The position numbers and the translations under genes were made by a program. A DNA stretch of 64,000 bases from Gemmatimonas aurantiaca (GTDB taxonomy: Bacteria > Gemmatimonadota > Gemmatimonadetes > Gemmatimonadales > Gemmatimonadaceae): contig NZ_JBBCJO010000005.1 of the NCBI RefSeq assembly GCF_037190085.1, forward strand, positions 930,001 to 994,000, written 5' to 3'. Within the stretch, counting starts at the first letter, position 1; each line of letters begins with the position of its first letter. Positions 17,321-26,034 of the stretch are shown in pieces. The notes below the pieces were generated by a model that was given only the letters and a program-made list of their open reading frames with translations, had not been told where the DNA came from and did not search any database.

Positions 17321-19507
17321 ATGAGATGCCCCACGAAGGCCATTGACGAAACCGCCCGTCTGCAGGCGATCACGGAATATGCGCTCGATTCCGGACGGGT
17401 GGAGACGTTGGACTCCATCGTCGACATGGCGGCCCGCATGTTCGACTGCCCCGTCGCCGCGGTGAACATCATCGGCGACGAGTCGGTCCGCCTGATCTCC
17501 AGCCTCGGGATCGATACGTACGATCCGGGGCGGGATGTCTCGTTCTGTGCCCACACCATTCTGCAGGACGATGTGATGGTGATCGAGGACGCCACGCTCG
17601 ACGTGCGTTTCCACGACAACCCCCTCGTCTCCGGCGGCATGATCCGCTTCTATGCGGGAACACCGCTGCGCACACCGGCGGGCCAGGTGCTGGGCGCGCT
17701 GTGTGTGATCGACAACGAGCCGCATGCCGCGTTTCCCCACGCCGATCAGGTGCGGCTGCAAGCCATGGCCGCCATGGTGATGGACAAGCTGGAGTTGCGT
17801 CGGCTGCAGACCGCCGTGGCAAGTCCACGCAATCGTTTCGAGGCCGCCGCCACGGCCTCCCCCAACGCCATCCTGTGTTTCGACGCGGACGGCCGGATCA
17901 CCGAGTGGAATCCGGCCGCCTCCACCATCTTCGATCATCAGGCCTCCGCCATCGTCGGCCACTCCATCGAACGACTCGTCGCCGAGGAGGACCGCCCCAA
18001 GGTCCGCGCGGGCATCGAGCGGGTGCTGGCCGGTGCGGTGCCGACCGGGGAATCGACCCTGATGACCGGGCTCCGGGCGAGCGGCGAGCACTTCGCGGCC
18101 GAGATTTTCTGGACGCGATGGTTCGAAGGGGATCAGATGCAGTTCGCGGCCATCGTGCTCGACATCTCGGCCAAACGCAGTGAGCACGATGCGCTCCACC
18201 ATTTTGCCAACTACGATGCACTGACGGGGCTGCCGAACCATCTGCCACTCCGTCGCGCGATCAACGGGGCCATTGCGGACGGGGCGCCTCTCTCTCTCAT
18301 CGTGGCCGATCTCGATGGCTTCGCCGATATCAGCACGACGTTGGGGCATGCCGCCGGTGACACCGCGTTGGCCACCGTCTCCGATCGCCTCGTGCGGGCG
18401 CTCCCCGATCGGGTGACGCTCTACAGCATCGGCACCGGGGAATTTGCGGCGCTGCTTGCCGGCCCCTGCGACCATTGCCGCATGGAGAGCGTGACACAGA
18501 CCATCCGGACCACCATTGCCCGGCCGCTCGTCGTGAATGGTCAGGAAGTGCGCCTCACGGGCAACTGCGGGCTGGCCTTTCTGCCGGAACACGCCGTCTC
18601 GTTCGAGGACCTCGTGAGTGCCGCCAGACTCGCGCTGTTTCGCGCCCGGATCGTGGGACGGGGCGGCAGTTTCGTTTTCGAGCCGGGTCTGCGTTCCCAG
18701 GCGGAAGCGCGACGCATGCACGAAGCCGAACTGCATCGTGCGTTCGAGCGCCAGGAGTTCGCCTTGTTCTATCAGCCGCAGTTCCATCTGAAGAGCAATG
18801 CCCTGGTGGGCGCCGAGGCACTCATCCGATGGAAGCACCCGGAGCGCGGCTGGTTGTCACCGGCCGCGTTTCTGCCCGCCCTGGAGAACGGCCCCCTCGT
18901 CGTGCCCACCGGTCGGTGGATTCTCGAAACCGCGTGTGCGCAGGCAGCCGAATGGCGCCGCACGCACCCCGACTTCCGCATGAGTGTGAATCTGTTCGCC
19001 GCACAACTGCGGTCCGGCGATCTGCCGGGCATCGTACAGACGGTGCTGCAGACCCATGACCTGCCGGCCGCGGCCCTGGAACTCGAGATCACCGAGAATA
19101 TCGCGCTCGAAGGCAATCGCTGTGTCGCTCAGCAACTGGAGGAGCTGCGACGTCTCGGCATCCAGTTGTCGTTCGACGACTTCGGCACCGGCTTCGCCTC
19201 CCTCACGATGTTGCGCGACTACCCGGTGACGCACATCAAGATCGACAAGAGCTTCACGCAGGTGGTGCAGACCTCCGACAAGGACCGGGCCATCGTGATG
19301 GCGCTCATCGCCCTCGCGCGCGATCTCGAACTACGGGTCACCGCCGAGGGCATCGAGAGTCGCGCCGAACGCGATTTCCTGAAGCTGCTGGGTTGTGAGA
19401 AGGGGCAAGGGTACTTCTTCGGTCGACCTGTTCCCGCCGACCTGTTCGCCGAACAGTTCTTCGTGGACGAGACCGTCCTGCGGCGGCCGGCCGCTATGGC
19501 CAGTTGA
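17321..19507 (+). CDS. GAF-PAS-GGDEF(degenerate)-EAL cyclic-di-GMP signalling protein
   Basis: 728 residues, cytoplasmic. Domains in order: GAF at about 15-165 (DVSFCAHTILQDDVMVIEDA), PAS at about 175-295 (TEWNPAASTIF), a GGDEF-like domain at about 305-460 whose motif is GTGEF, and EAL at about 475-715. The cyclase motif is broken, so it probably makes no c-di-GMP. The EAL domain keeps GAEALIRW, VNLFAAQL, EITENI, DDFGTGFASL, IKIDKSF, AEGIE and GQGYFFGRP, so phosphodiesterase activity is expected. GGAGGAG lies six bases before the chosen ATG. An upstream in-frame ATG at 17294 lacks one. Confidence 0.92.
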   Translation: MRCPTKAIDETARLQAITEYALDSGRVETLDSIVDMAARMFDCPVAAVNIIGDESVRLISSLGIDTYDPGRDVSFCAHTILQDDVMVIEDATLDVRFHDNPLVSGGMIRFYAGTPLRTPAGQVLGALCVIDNEPHAAFPHADQVRLQAMAAMVMDKLELRRLQTAVASPRNRFEAAATASPNAILCFDADGRITEWNPAASTIFDHQASAIVGHSIERLVAEEDRPKVRAGIERVLAGAVPTGESTLMTGLRASGEHFAAEIFWTRWFEGDQMQFAAIVLDISAKRSEHDALHHFANYDALTGLPNHLPLRRAINGAIADGAPLSLIVADLDGFADISTTLGHAAGDTALATVSDRLVRALPDRVTLYSIGTGEFAALLAGPCDHCRMESVTQTIRTTIARPLVVNGQEVRLTGNCGLAFLPEHAVSFEDLVSAARLALFRARIVGRGGSFVFEPGLRSQAEARRMHEAELHRAFERQEFALFYQPQFHLKSNALVGAEALIRWKHPERGWLSPAAFLPALENGPLVVPTGRWILETACAQAAEWRRTHPDFRMSVNLFAAQLRSGDLPGIVQTVLQTHDLPAAALELEITENIALEGNRCVAQQLEELRRLGIQLSFDDFGTGFASLTMLRDYPVTHIKIDKSFTQVVQTSDKDRAIVMALIALARDLELRVTAEGIESRAERDFLKLLGCEKGQGYFFGRPVPADLFAEQFFVDETVLRRPAAMAS

Positions 19508-19526
19508 TCCGTGCGCAGCCCCGGCA

Positions 19527-20348
19527 TCAGGTCCTCGCTGGGGCGTTGGAACGCGTCAGACCGATGAGATAGGTGACCGGCAGCGGCCCGCCGCCCGATT
19601 CTCCTGCCCGCCATTCATAGCGCGTGTGTTGCACACCGGCGCGCTGAGCGATGTCGTCGAGTTCCGCGGGGGTATACGTCCGCAAGCATGAGACGAGGCC
19701 GTCCCACAATACGGTCAACGGGATGAGCGGAATGAGATAGGTGAACAGCAGGCGTGACCACCGGAACGGCCGGATGGCCGGCGTGAACAGCAGCACCAGG
19801 ATTGGCGTGAGGCAGGTGATCAGCAGTGCCTTGACACTGCGATGCGTGGCTTCCAACGCCGCGAACGGCTCGCCGGCCTGCTCGGCATCCCGCAACATCG
19901 CGACGATCTCGTCCTCTTCGAAATGATGCAACGCCGAGAACATGGTGCGCACGCCGCGGAGATCGGCCGGCACCCGCCGCGCATCCACCGCGCGCCGCTC
20001 CCCCTGCACCCGTCCGGGCATGTCGTGTGCCGCCCGCGCGAACGCCTCGAGATTCGGATGCCAGTCGGTGAGCGTGATCGTGGGGGCCACACCTTCGGCG
20101 GCAAGCGCCGGGAGGAGTGACTGCCATGGGCCTCCGCCACCGGCCGCGAGATCGACGATGTCGTTCCGCCCCGTGCGATGCAGCAACCCGGCCAGGTGCG
20201 GCACCGCCGGTCCGTACGCATTGCCCACCGTGATGGCGTGCCGGAGATAGTCGGTCACCCCGTCGCGAACGACGCGGGGACACCAGGACTGATCGGCGAT
20301 TTCGAAGAGATGACGGCGACGCATGAGGGATGGGGTGAGTATGTCCAA
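19527..20348 (-). CDS. Class I SAM-dependent methyltransferase-like membrane protein
   Basis: Up to 273 residues. A Rossmann methyltransferase core has the SAM motif IVDLAAGGGGPWQ and the acidic strand TITLTDWHPN. After it come two hydrophobic stretches (ALLITCLTPILVLLFTPAI and LLFTYLIPLIPLTVLW), so it may be membrane-anchored. The substrate is unknown. The start is unsure: TTG at 20348 or ATG at 20324, neither with a Shine-Dalgarno. It lies 72 bases after a GbsR-like regulator on the same strand, separated by an AT-rich palindrome. Confidence 0.75.
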   Translation of the reverse strand: MDILTPSLMRRRHLFEIADQSWCPRVVRDGVTDYLRHAITVGNAYGPAVPHLAGLLHRTGRNDIVDLAAGGGGPWQSLLPALAAEGVAPTITLTDWHPNLEAFARAAHDMPGRVQGERRAVDARRVPADLRGVRTMFSALHHFEEDEIVAMLRDAEQAGEPFAALEATHRSVKALLITCLTPILVLLFTPAIRPFRWSRLLFTYLIPLIPLTVLWDGLVSCLRTYTPAELDDIAQRAGVQHTRYEWRAGESGGGPLPVTYLIGLTRSNAPART

Positions 20349-20358
20349 TGTTCTGATG

Positions 20359-20376
20359 TTTCTGAATAATCAGAAA
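20359..20376. promoter_or_regulatory. Perfect palindromic operator upstream of the methyltransferase
   Basis: TTTCTGA-ATAA-TCAGAAA, an 18-base perfect inverted repeat in a strikingly AT-rich patch of this GC-rich DNA. A further TTCTGA copy lies at 20351-20356. It sits between the regulator's stop codon and the methyltransferase start, as expected for an operator/promoter. The adjacent GbsR-like protein is the obvious candidate binder. Confidence 0.6.
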
Positions 20377-20420
20377 TATATGACCACTCTATTCCCATCA
20401 CCACCCGCTGCCTGACGGGA

Positions 20421-20900
20421 TCACCGCGGGCGCCGCGCTCCGGGCCAGGCGCCCGCCATCTCGGCGAGCCAGTTCGCGGCATATCCGAAGAACCGCTCCA
20501 GCGGGAGCAGTCGCTGGGCAGCGGGTTTGAGCGTCGCCGGCAAGGCCGTGCGACATCCCTGCACCAGATCCCGCATCCGGGTCGCGCGCACCACGCTGGC
20601 CTGCAGCATGGGCACGAAGGGGTCGTCGTGCAGCCGGAACCGATCGGTGCGTTCGCCGGGAAGCCGCGTGCGATGCACCACGCCGAGCGACTCCAGAATC
20701 CGCACGGTGGTACTCACGTTGCTGCGACTGATCTGCAGCCGCTCGGCGAGTTCCTCGGCCGTGAGCGGTCCTCCTTCCACGAAGAAGACCCCGAGCATCC
20801 GGCCGGCGGGGCGTGGCAGCCCCTCCGGTTCCATCATCGCACTGAAGTGGTCGAGGAAGTCCTGGATGGCGGGATGATCGGTGGCATGCCTGGCGTGCAT
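20421..20900 (-). CDS. GbsR/MarR-family transcriptional regulator
   Basis: 159 residues. A winged helix-turn-helix spans about residues 25-95 with LTAEELAERLQISRSNVS and the wing GVVHRTRLPGERTDRF, both typical of the GbsR branch of MarR proteins. The C-terminal helices would form the dimer interface. It lies upstream of the methyltransferase and is divergent from the nitronate monooxygenase, with repeat sequences on both sides that could be its binding sites. The effector is unknown. Confidence 0.85.
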   Translation of the reverse strand: MHARHATDHPAIQDFLDHFSAMMEPEGLPRPAGRMLGVFFVEGGPLTAEELAERLQISRSNVSTTVRILESLGVVHRTRLPGERTDRFRLHDDPFVPMLQASVVRATRMRDLVQGCRTALPATLKPAAQRLLPLERFFGYAANWLAEMAGAWPGARRPR

Positions 20901-20981
20901 ATCACGGGAAACTATCGCGTCCCTGAGTCGCCGTCACCGATATTGCGTGATATCGACGGATGCCGACCGATATCGCGTGAT
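20899..20981. promoter_or_regulatory. Repeated ATATCACG/CGTGATAT elements in a divergent promoter
   Basis: ACCGATATTGCGTGAT at 20936-20951 recurs with one mismatch at 20966-20981, exactly 30 bases apart. ATATCACG at 20899-20906 is the inverse of the CGTGATAT inside the first copy (20945-20952). The 163-base gap separates the GbsR-like gene from the divergent monooxygenase gene. The spacing of about three helical turns suggests co-operative regulator binding on one DNA face. Confidence 0.5.
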
Positions 20982-21063
20982 CCCATTGTGATGCCTCGAG
21001 CCCCATGGAGATCGCCTGGAGATCGCCTGAACACCGCTGCCTCATTCTTCCGGAGACTGTGCC

Positions 21064-22122
21064 ATGCGCGCGGCCACACTGCATCACCTGTTCGACTCCC
21101 GCCTGCCCATCATCCAGGCGCCGATGGCTGGTGTGCAGGGGGCTGCGCTGGCGGTGGCCACGACAAACGCCGGTGGGCTGGGTTCGCTCCCCTGCGCGAC
21201 GCTGGCACCCACGGCCATGGAGACGGAACTCACGCACGTCACGCGGGATGTGCACGGGCCGGTGAACGTCAACTTCTTCTGCCACGCACCACCCGTTTCC
21301 GACGAATCGCGCGAGGACGCGTGGCGTGCGGCGTTGGCCCCGTACTTCGAAGAGTTCGGTGTCGATCCACAGCAGATTCCGCGGGGACCGGGTCGGGTCC
21401 CCTTCAATCACGACGTGGCCGATGCGCTGGAGCCCTTCCGGCCCGCGGTGGTCAGTTTTCATTTCGGTCTGCCGGCGCCGGCATTGCTCGAACGCGTGCG
21501 CGGATGGGGCGCGAAGATCCTGTCCACCGCCACCACGGTCGATGAAGCACGTTGGCTCGAAGCCCGTGGCGTGAGCGGCATCATCGCGCAGGGACTCGAA
21601 GCCGGTGGGCATCGCGGCATGTTTCTGTCCGACGATCTCTGCGGCCAGTCGGGGACTTTTGCCCTGCTGCCCCAGGTGGTGCGGGCGGTGCGCGTGCCGG
21701 TCATCGCGGCGGGCGGGATCGCCGACTCCCGCGGTGTGGTCGCGGCCGTGGCGCTCGGAGCAGCGGGTGTGCAGGTGGGGACGTCGTATCTGCTGTGCCC
21801 CGAAGTGCACACCACGCCCCTACATCGCCGTGCATTGCGTGACGAAAGCCGCACCGCGCTCACCGCAGTGACCAACCTGCTCACCGGCCGGCCCGCGCGG
21901 GGAATGTTCAATCGCGTGATGCGTGAACTGGGCCCGATGAGCCCCCTCGCGCCGGCCTTCCCCCTCGCCACGGCGGCCATCACCGCACTGCGTGCCGCCG
22001 CGGAGAGGGAACAGCGTGATGATTTCTCGTCACTCTGGGCCGGTCAGAACACCACCGGGTGTCGCGAGGTGCCGGCGGCAGAGATCACGCAGGCCCTGAT
22101 GGACGGTGTTGCCCTCGGATGA
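21064..22122 (+). CDS. Nitronate monooxygenase-family flavoprotein
   Basis: 352 residues, an FMN-dependent TIM barrel related to 2-nitropropane dioxygenase. The N-terminus PIIQAPMAG contributes to FMN binding. GIIAQGLEAGGHRG contains the catalytic His region of class I enzymes, and PVIAAGGIAD with GAAGVQVGTSYL forms the phosphate-binding loops. It oxidises alkyl nitronates, though in vivo substrates of the family are often unknown. The ATG at 21064 begins the conserved core. It is divergent from the GbsR-like regulator. Confidence 0.9.
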   Translation: MRAATLHHLFDSRLPIIQAPMAGVQGAALAVATTNAGGLGSLPCATLAPTAMETELTHVTRDVHGPVNVNFFCHAPPVSDESREDAWRAALAPYFEEFGVDPQQIPRGPGRVPFNHDVADALEPFRPAVVSFHFGLPAPALLERVRGWGAKILSTATTVDEARWLEARGVSGIIAQGLEAGGHRGMFLSDDLCGQSGTFALLPQVVRAVRVPVIAAGGIADSRGVVAAVALGAAGVQVGTSYLLCPEVHTTPLHRRALRDESRTALTAVTNLLTGRPARGMFNRVMRELGPMSPLAPAFPLATAAITALRAAAEREQRDDFSSLWAGQNTTGCREVPAAEITQALMDGVALG

Positions 22123-22146
22123 GGGCACCCGGACTCGGAACGCCAC

Positions 22147-22605
22147 TCAGAACTTCACGTCGAAGCTGCCGGCCGTCACGGCCTTGTTGCCCGCCGCGCC
22201 CGTATTGGTGGAGGGAATGGCGGTGAAGGAGAACGTTCCCACCGCGCGGTTGGCGGTGAGGGTGGTGATGACGACACTCCCCGAGCCGCCCACCATGCTG
22301 GTGACCCACGCCTTGGTGCCTTCCGTATACGTGATCGTGTGAGCACCGGTGCCGGTACCCACCGGGATGGTGCCCGCGGCCGTGACATTGACCAGTGAGA
22401 AGTTCAACTGACGGGAGTTGCCGCTGACCGCGCCGAACGCGAGGACGTTGCCGGCGCGTGTCGCCTGGACGGCGAGATCGGCTGAGAAGGCCGTCCCATC
22501 GATCGTTGCGGTCACTCCACCGGAACTCTTCGGTCCCGTCGACGAGTTGCCGTCACCACCGCACGCCATCGCCAACACCAATGCCGCGAGTACCAATCGC
22601 TTCAC
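22147..22605 (-). CDS. Small lipoprotein, DUF6252-like
   Basis: 152 residues from a GTG at 22605, with GGAG eight bases upstream. A lipobox LAMAC gives Cys at about residue 15, followed by a Gly/Ser/Asn-rich linker. The body is a predicted beta-sandwich rich in Val, Thr and Ser (VTATIDGTAFSADL, VGTFSFTAIPSTN). The pattern of a hidden-substrate beta domain ending GSFDVKF resembles DUF6252 proteins, whose function is unknown. It may be cotranscribed with pgsA, which ends 33 bases upstream of its start. Confidence 0.75.
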   Translation of the reverse strand: MKRLVLAALVLAMACGGDGNSSTGPKSSGGVTATIDGTAFSADLAVQATRAGNVLAFGAVSGNSRQLNFSLVNVTAAGTIPVGTGTGAHTITYTEGTKAWVTSMVGGSGSVVITTLTANRAVGTFSFTAIPSTNTGAAGNKAVTAGSFDVKF

Positions 22606-22637
22606 GCCATGCTCCGGGAAGAAAGGAAAAGATGCGC

Positions 22638-23327
22638 TCAGGCGAGCCGCATCACCTGCGGCCCATACCGCCGCAGATACAACCACAGGCTATACAACGT
22701 GAGGGCCACCGCGCCCAGCATGCTGGTGATGCCCACGAATCCATTGAACCACGCAAAGGCCTGCCACGCCGAGTCGTTCTGCCACCCTTCGCGCACCGCG
22801 AGCGTCAGCGCGAAGAACCAGAAATAGGCCGCCCCCAGCCAGATACTCTGGAACGTGGTCTTCCACTTGGCCGGACCGATGGCCGAGATCACGAGACCGC
22901 GCCGCGCGGCAATCTGCCGGAACACCGTCATGAACGCCTCGCGCCCCAGGACCACCAATACGATCCAGAGCGGCAGCGACACATGCCCGAACGGCGTCGC
23001 AAAGAGAAACGGCGAGGCGTCGGCACTGCCGCTGGCGACATACGCCGCATCGGACACGATGAACTGCGGATGCCGCTGCAGGAAATACATCGGCACCAGC
23101 GTGGCCACGAGCAGCAGCTTGTCGGCCAACGGGTCGAGCAGACGCCCGAGGTCGGTGACGAGATTGCGCTGCCGCGCGAGATGGCCGTCCCAGTAGTCGG
23201 TGATGGCCGCGACGAGGAACAGCACGAACGCCACGAGGCGGGCCGTCCACGACGTGGTGAACGGCAGCCACGCAATCAGAGGCGTCAGAGCGATGCGGCC
23301 GACGGTGATCGCGTTGGGAAGGTTCAC
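22638..23327 (-). CDS. pgsA: CDP-alcohol phosphatidyltransferase, probable PgsA
   Basis: 229 residues with about five membrane segments. The family catalytic motif D-x2-D-G-x2-A-R-x8-G-x3-D-x3-D is present in DYWDGHLARQRN and GRLLDPLADK. PgsA joins glycerol-3-phosphate to CDP-diacylglycerol, the committed step to phosphatidylglycerol. An insertion of about 30 residues follows the third membrane segment. A GTG at 23327 is the first credible start. Another CDP-alcohol transferase specificity cannot be excluded. Confidence 0.85.
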   Translation of the reverse strand: MNLPNAITVGRIALTPLIAWLPFTTSWTARLVAFVLFLVAAITDYWDGHLARQRNLVTDLGRLLDPLADKLLLVATLVPMYFLQRHPQFIVSDAAYVASGSADASPFLFATPFGHVSLPLWIVLVVLGREAFMTVFRQIAARRGLVISAIGPAKWKTTFQSIWLGAAYFWFFALTLAVREGWQNDSAWQAFAWFNGFVGITSMLGAVALTLYSLWLYLRRYGPQVMRLA

Positions 23328-23410
23328 GTGCGCGGGAGTAGCGGGAGGCAGGACAACATCCGGAGGACGGTGCCCGCGTCACGCGCCGCCGTTCCGCGCC
23401 GGCGGAAGGG

Positions 23411-24088
23411 TCAGGCGAGTGTCTTGAGCACCAGCTTGGAGACGGCCTTCAGCGTATCGAAGACCCCATCCCCGGTGACCGCAACAGCTTCGAAGTACGG
23501 CACACGCTCCACCCACTCGCCGGTGGGCAACTGGCTCACCAGGTACTCACCGGGGCGGAACGGATCGGCCATCGGACGCATCCGCGTGGGATCCGTGACT
23601 TCCCAGCCCGGGTTGAGCATGGTCTGCAGCTCGGCCAGCGACGCCGCGTTGGGAAGATCGCGCTTGTTGTACTGGATGACGAACGGCATCCGGGTGAGAT
23701 CATACCCATACGCCGCCATGTTGTCATACAGGTTCTGCATGGACTCGAGATTGGCTTCTGCCCGCTCGGCCTGCGAGTCGGCGACGAACACCACTCCATC
23801 CACTCCCTTCAAGATGAGCTTTCGACTCGCATTGTAGTAGACCTGCCCGGGCACCGTGTAGAGGTGAAATCGGGTGCGGAAGCCACGGATCGTGCCCAGA
23901 TCGACCGGCAGGAAGTCGAAAAAGAGCGTGCGCTCGGTCTCGGTGGCCAGCGAAATGAGCTTGCCCCGGGTGTTGGGCAACACCTTGCCGTACACGTACT
24001 CGAGGTTGGTGGTCTTGCCGCCCAGCCCGGGTCCGTAGAAGACGATTTTGCAGTTGATCTCGCGGGACGCGTAGTTGATCATCGACAT
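23411..24088 (-). CDS. mglA: MglA-like Ras-family GTPase
   Basis: 225 residues. The P-loop is YGPGLGGKTTN, the switch region has TVPGQVYYNASRK, and the base-recognition motif is NKRD. These match the bacterial MglA group, which sets cell polarity in Myxococcus and Thermus and replaces the usual switch-II DxxG with TVPG. MglB, its GAP and partner, is encoded 12 bases upstream in the same operon. An AAGGA Shine-Dalgarno precedes the ATG. The protein carries a C-terminal extension of about 25 residues relative to minimal MglA. Confidence 0.95.
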   Translation of the reverse strand: MSMINYASREINCKIVFYGPGLGGKTTNLEYVYGKVLPNTRGKLISLATETERTLFFDFLPVDLGTIRGFRTRFHLYTVPGQVYYNASRKLILKGVDGVVFVADSQAERAEANLESMQNLYDNMAAYGYDLTRMPFVIQYNKRDLPNAASLAELQTMLNPGWEVTDPTRMRPMADPFRPGEYLVSQLPTGEWVERVPYFEAVAVTGDGVFDTLKAVSKLVLKTLA

Positions 24089-24100
24089 CGCAGCGCGTCC

Positions 24101-24589
24101 TTACTGAAAGAGCCGGTCGATCTCGTCTTCCGCGCCGGCCAGGAAGCCCGGGGGCGCCGCCTCGGCCGCGCTGCCGCGGGCAAAGACGCCTTCGAAGATG
24201 CGGGTCAGCTCGTCGACCGCACTCTTCATGCGGAGCCGGACCAGTCCCAGTGTGGTGCGATTGTCGAACAGCACCACCAGAATGACGCGCCGCGCGATGT
24301 CGGCCAGATACATCGATTCCCGCTCGCCCTGGTGGAAGAGGACGTTGAAGTCGCTCTCTCCGATCAGACGGGCCAGCTGGTCATTGGCGCTGAAATCGGC
24401 CGCCGTGAGGGTCGCGAAGGCCGTGGCGTCGAAATTGGGGGGCTCGCCCACCGTCGCGACGAGCTGACCGCTCCGGTCGACGAGCAGTGCGCAGCGCGCC
24501 TTGGCGTCGTACAGGAACCGCTGGAGCGTGATCGTGATGGCCCCGAAGTCGTCCTCGGTGAACGACCAGGTGGCGGCGCCGATGGGCAT
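24101..24589 (-). CDS. mglB: MglB-like Roadblock/LC7 protein
   Basis: 162 residues. A single Roadblock domain (residues about 15-125) has the typical CALLVDRSGQLVATVG strand and DLARLIGE-like helix (ANDQLARLIGE). An acidic C-terminal tail follows. MglB homodimers activate the GTPase of MglA and mark the lagging pole. It is adjacent to mglA in the same operon. Confidence 0.9.
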   Translation of the reverse strand: MPIGAATWSFTEDDFGAITITLQRFLYDAKARCALLVDRSGQLVATVGEPPNFDATAFATLTAADFSANDQLARLIGESDFNVLFHQGERESMYLADIARRVILVVLFDNRTTLGLVRLRMKSAVDELTRIFEGVFARGSAAEAAPPGFLAGAEDEIDRLFQ

Positions 24590-24682
24590 GAACGATGATG
24601 GCGAAAGGCTCGGACGGTGGGCCGGTCTCCGGTGATCGACCGCGTGACCTTCCGCACGATCGTATCACACCGCCGGCACCAC

Positions 24683-24700
24683 GGGGGCCGCTGAGCCCCC
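24683..24700 (-). terminator. Possible weak hairpin terminator or attenuator
   Basis: GGGGGC-CGCTGA-GCCCCC immediately after the stop codon of the small membrane protein gene and before mglB. The stem is perfect but there is no U-tract, so it may be a processing site or a pause rather than a full terminator. Confidence 0.35.
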
Positions 24701-24701
24701 G

Positions 24702-24980
24702 CTAAGAACGTAACAGCCGCTCCGTGCGCCGCAGAACCCTCTGAGCCCGGCGTCGCAGCAACGGATGCGACTCCCAGGCCAGATAGTCCCGGAGTAGCCG
24801 CGCACTATCAACGCTCGGGTGGGCGCGAAGGTAACCGAGTGCCGCCAATCGCTTGCGGGGAGCGGCATGAAACAGCGACCGACGGTGCCGATGCAGCTGT
24901 ACGCTCCACCCCAGCACCCCCACCGCCGCCCCGATGGCCACGCTGGCCAGCACCCATCCAATCGTTCTGGAACGCCGCAT
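24702..24980 (-). CDS. Small single-pass membrane protein, unknown function
   Basis: 92 residues. One N-terminal membrane helix (IGWVLASVAIGAAVGVLGW) is followed by a basic cytoplasmic domain whose helices (RKRLAALGYLRAHPSVDSA, ESHPLLRRRAQRVLRRTE) resemble one HEAT-type repeat. Its ATG overlaps the recR stop by one base (TGATG), so it is translated with recR. It lies between recR and mglB. I do not recognise a named family. Confidence 0.65.
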   Translation of the reverse strand: MRRSRTIGWVLASVAIGAAVGVLGWSVQLHRHRRSLFHAAPRKRLAALGYLRAHPSVDSARLLRDYLAWESHPLLRRRAQRVLRRTERLLRS

Positions 24981-25591
24981 CACATCTCCCGCCGGGCCGC
25001 GAGCGCCTGAGCGATCGTCACACCATCGGCATATTCGAGGTCTCCACCCACGGGCAGACCGCGGGCGATCCGGGTAACCCGGATGGCTCCGCCGTCCACC
25101 AGGCTCCGACTCATTCCGGTCAACTGGCGCTGGACATACAGCGCGGTGGCTTCGCCTTCCAGCGACGGATTGGTGGCCAGGATCACTTCCCGTACCCCGT
25201 CCGGCTCGAGACGGGCCAACAGCGCGGCCACGGTCAGATCCTCAGGGCCCACGCCGTCCAGCGGCGAAAGCCGCCCGCCCAACACGTGGTACAGCCCCCG
25301 GAACTCCCCGGCGCGCTCGATCGACGCGATGTCGCTGGCCTGCTCCACCACACAGAGCGTGGTCGGATCGCGACGCGGATCGGTGCACAGCGCACACAGC
25401 GGGGATTCGGTGAGGTTGTGGCACCGCTCGCAGGGACGCACCCGTTCGGTGAGCGCGACGAGCGCCTCCGCCAGCTTCCGGCTCTGCGACGACGGCTGAC
25501 GCAACAGATGGTACGTCAGCCGCAGTGCCGTTTTGCGTCCGATTCCCGGAAGCCGGGCGAGTTCGTTGGTGAGTTCGTCGATGACCGACAT
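24980..25591 (-). CDS. recR: Recombination protein RecR
   Basis: 203 residues. The N-terminal helix-hairpin-helix has LPGIGRKTALRLTYHLL. A four-Cys zinc finger follows (CERCHNLTESPLCALC), then a Toprim domain (LCVVEQASDIASIERA) and a C-terminal Walker-like segment. It works with RecF and RecO to load RecA at single-strand gaps. It sits in the widespread order dnaX-ybaB-recR. Confidence 0.97.
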   Translation of the reverse strand: MSVIDELTNELARLPGIGRKTALRLTYHLLRQPSSQSRKLAEALVALTERVRPCERCHNLTESPLCALCTDPRRDPTTLCVVEQASDIASIERAGEFRGLYHVLGGRLSPLDGVGPEDLTVAALLARLEPDGVREVILATNPSLEGEATALYVQRQLTGMSRSLVDGGAIRVTRIARGLPVGGDLEYADGVTIAQALAARREM

Positions 25592-25615
25592 GGCAACCCG
25601 GAGGACGGCCGTTCG

Positions 25616-25930
25616 TCAGAACGGCAGCTTGAACGGGAGGTCGATCCCGCCGGTCACTTTCTGCAACTCCATCTGCATGGCGTCGGCGGCCTTCTTCTGC
25701 GCTTCGGCCACGGCCACGACGATGAGATCCTCGAGCATTTCGAGATCGGCCGGATTGACGACGGTCGGATCGAGCTTGATGCGCTTGAGCTGCATCTTGC
25801 CGTCGACATCGGCCGTGACCATGCCGCCACCAGCCAACGCGGTGAAGGTGCGCTGCGACATCTCGTCCTGCATCGTCTGCATGCGCGCCTGCATGTCCTT
25901 GAACTGGCCCAGCATCTTGAAGAGATCCAT
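25616..25930 (-). CDS. ybaB: YbaB/EbfC family nucleoid-associated protein
   Basis: 104 residues. It has the family core: a helix rich in Met and Gln (MQARMQTMQDEMSQRTFTA), a central VTADVDGKMQLKRIKLDP and the later LEDLIVVAVAEAQKKA. YbaB binds DNA as a dimer and shapes the nucleoid. It lies between dnaX and recR, the usual neighbourhood. Confidence 0.95.
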   Translation of the reverse strand: MDLFKMLGQFKDMQARMQTMQDEMSQRTFTALAGGGMVTADVDGKMQLKRIKLDPTVVNPADLEMLEDLIVVAVAEAQKKAADAMQMELQKVTGGIDLPFKLPF

Positions 25931-26034
25931 TGAGGACTGCGGTTATGGGTTGTGGGGAGTGAGTCCGGGGGGAACTGCGGGTGTGGGTTTGGGGGCGTGG
26001 GTTCGGGAGGAACCCCGGAGCCCGGCCGGCCCGC

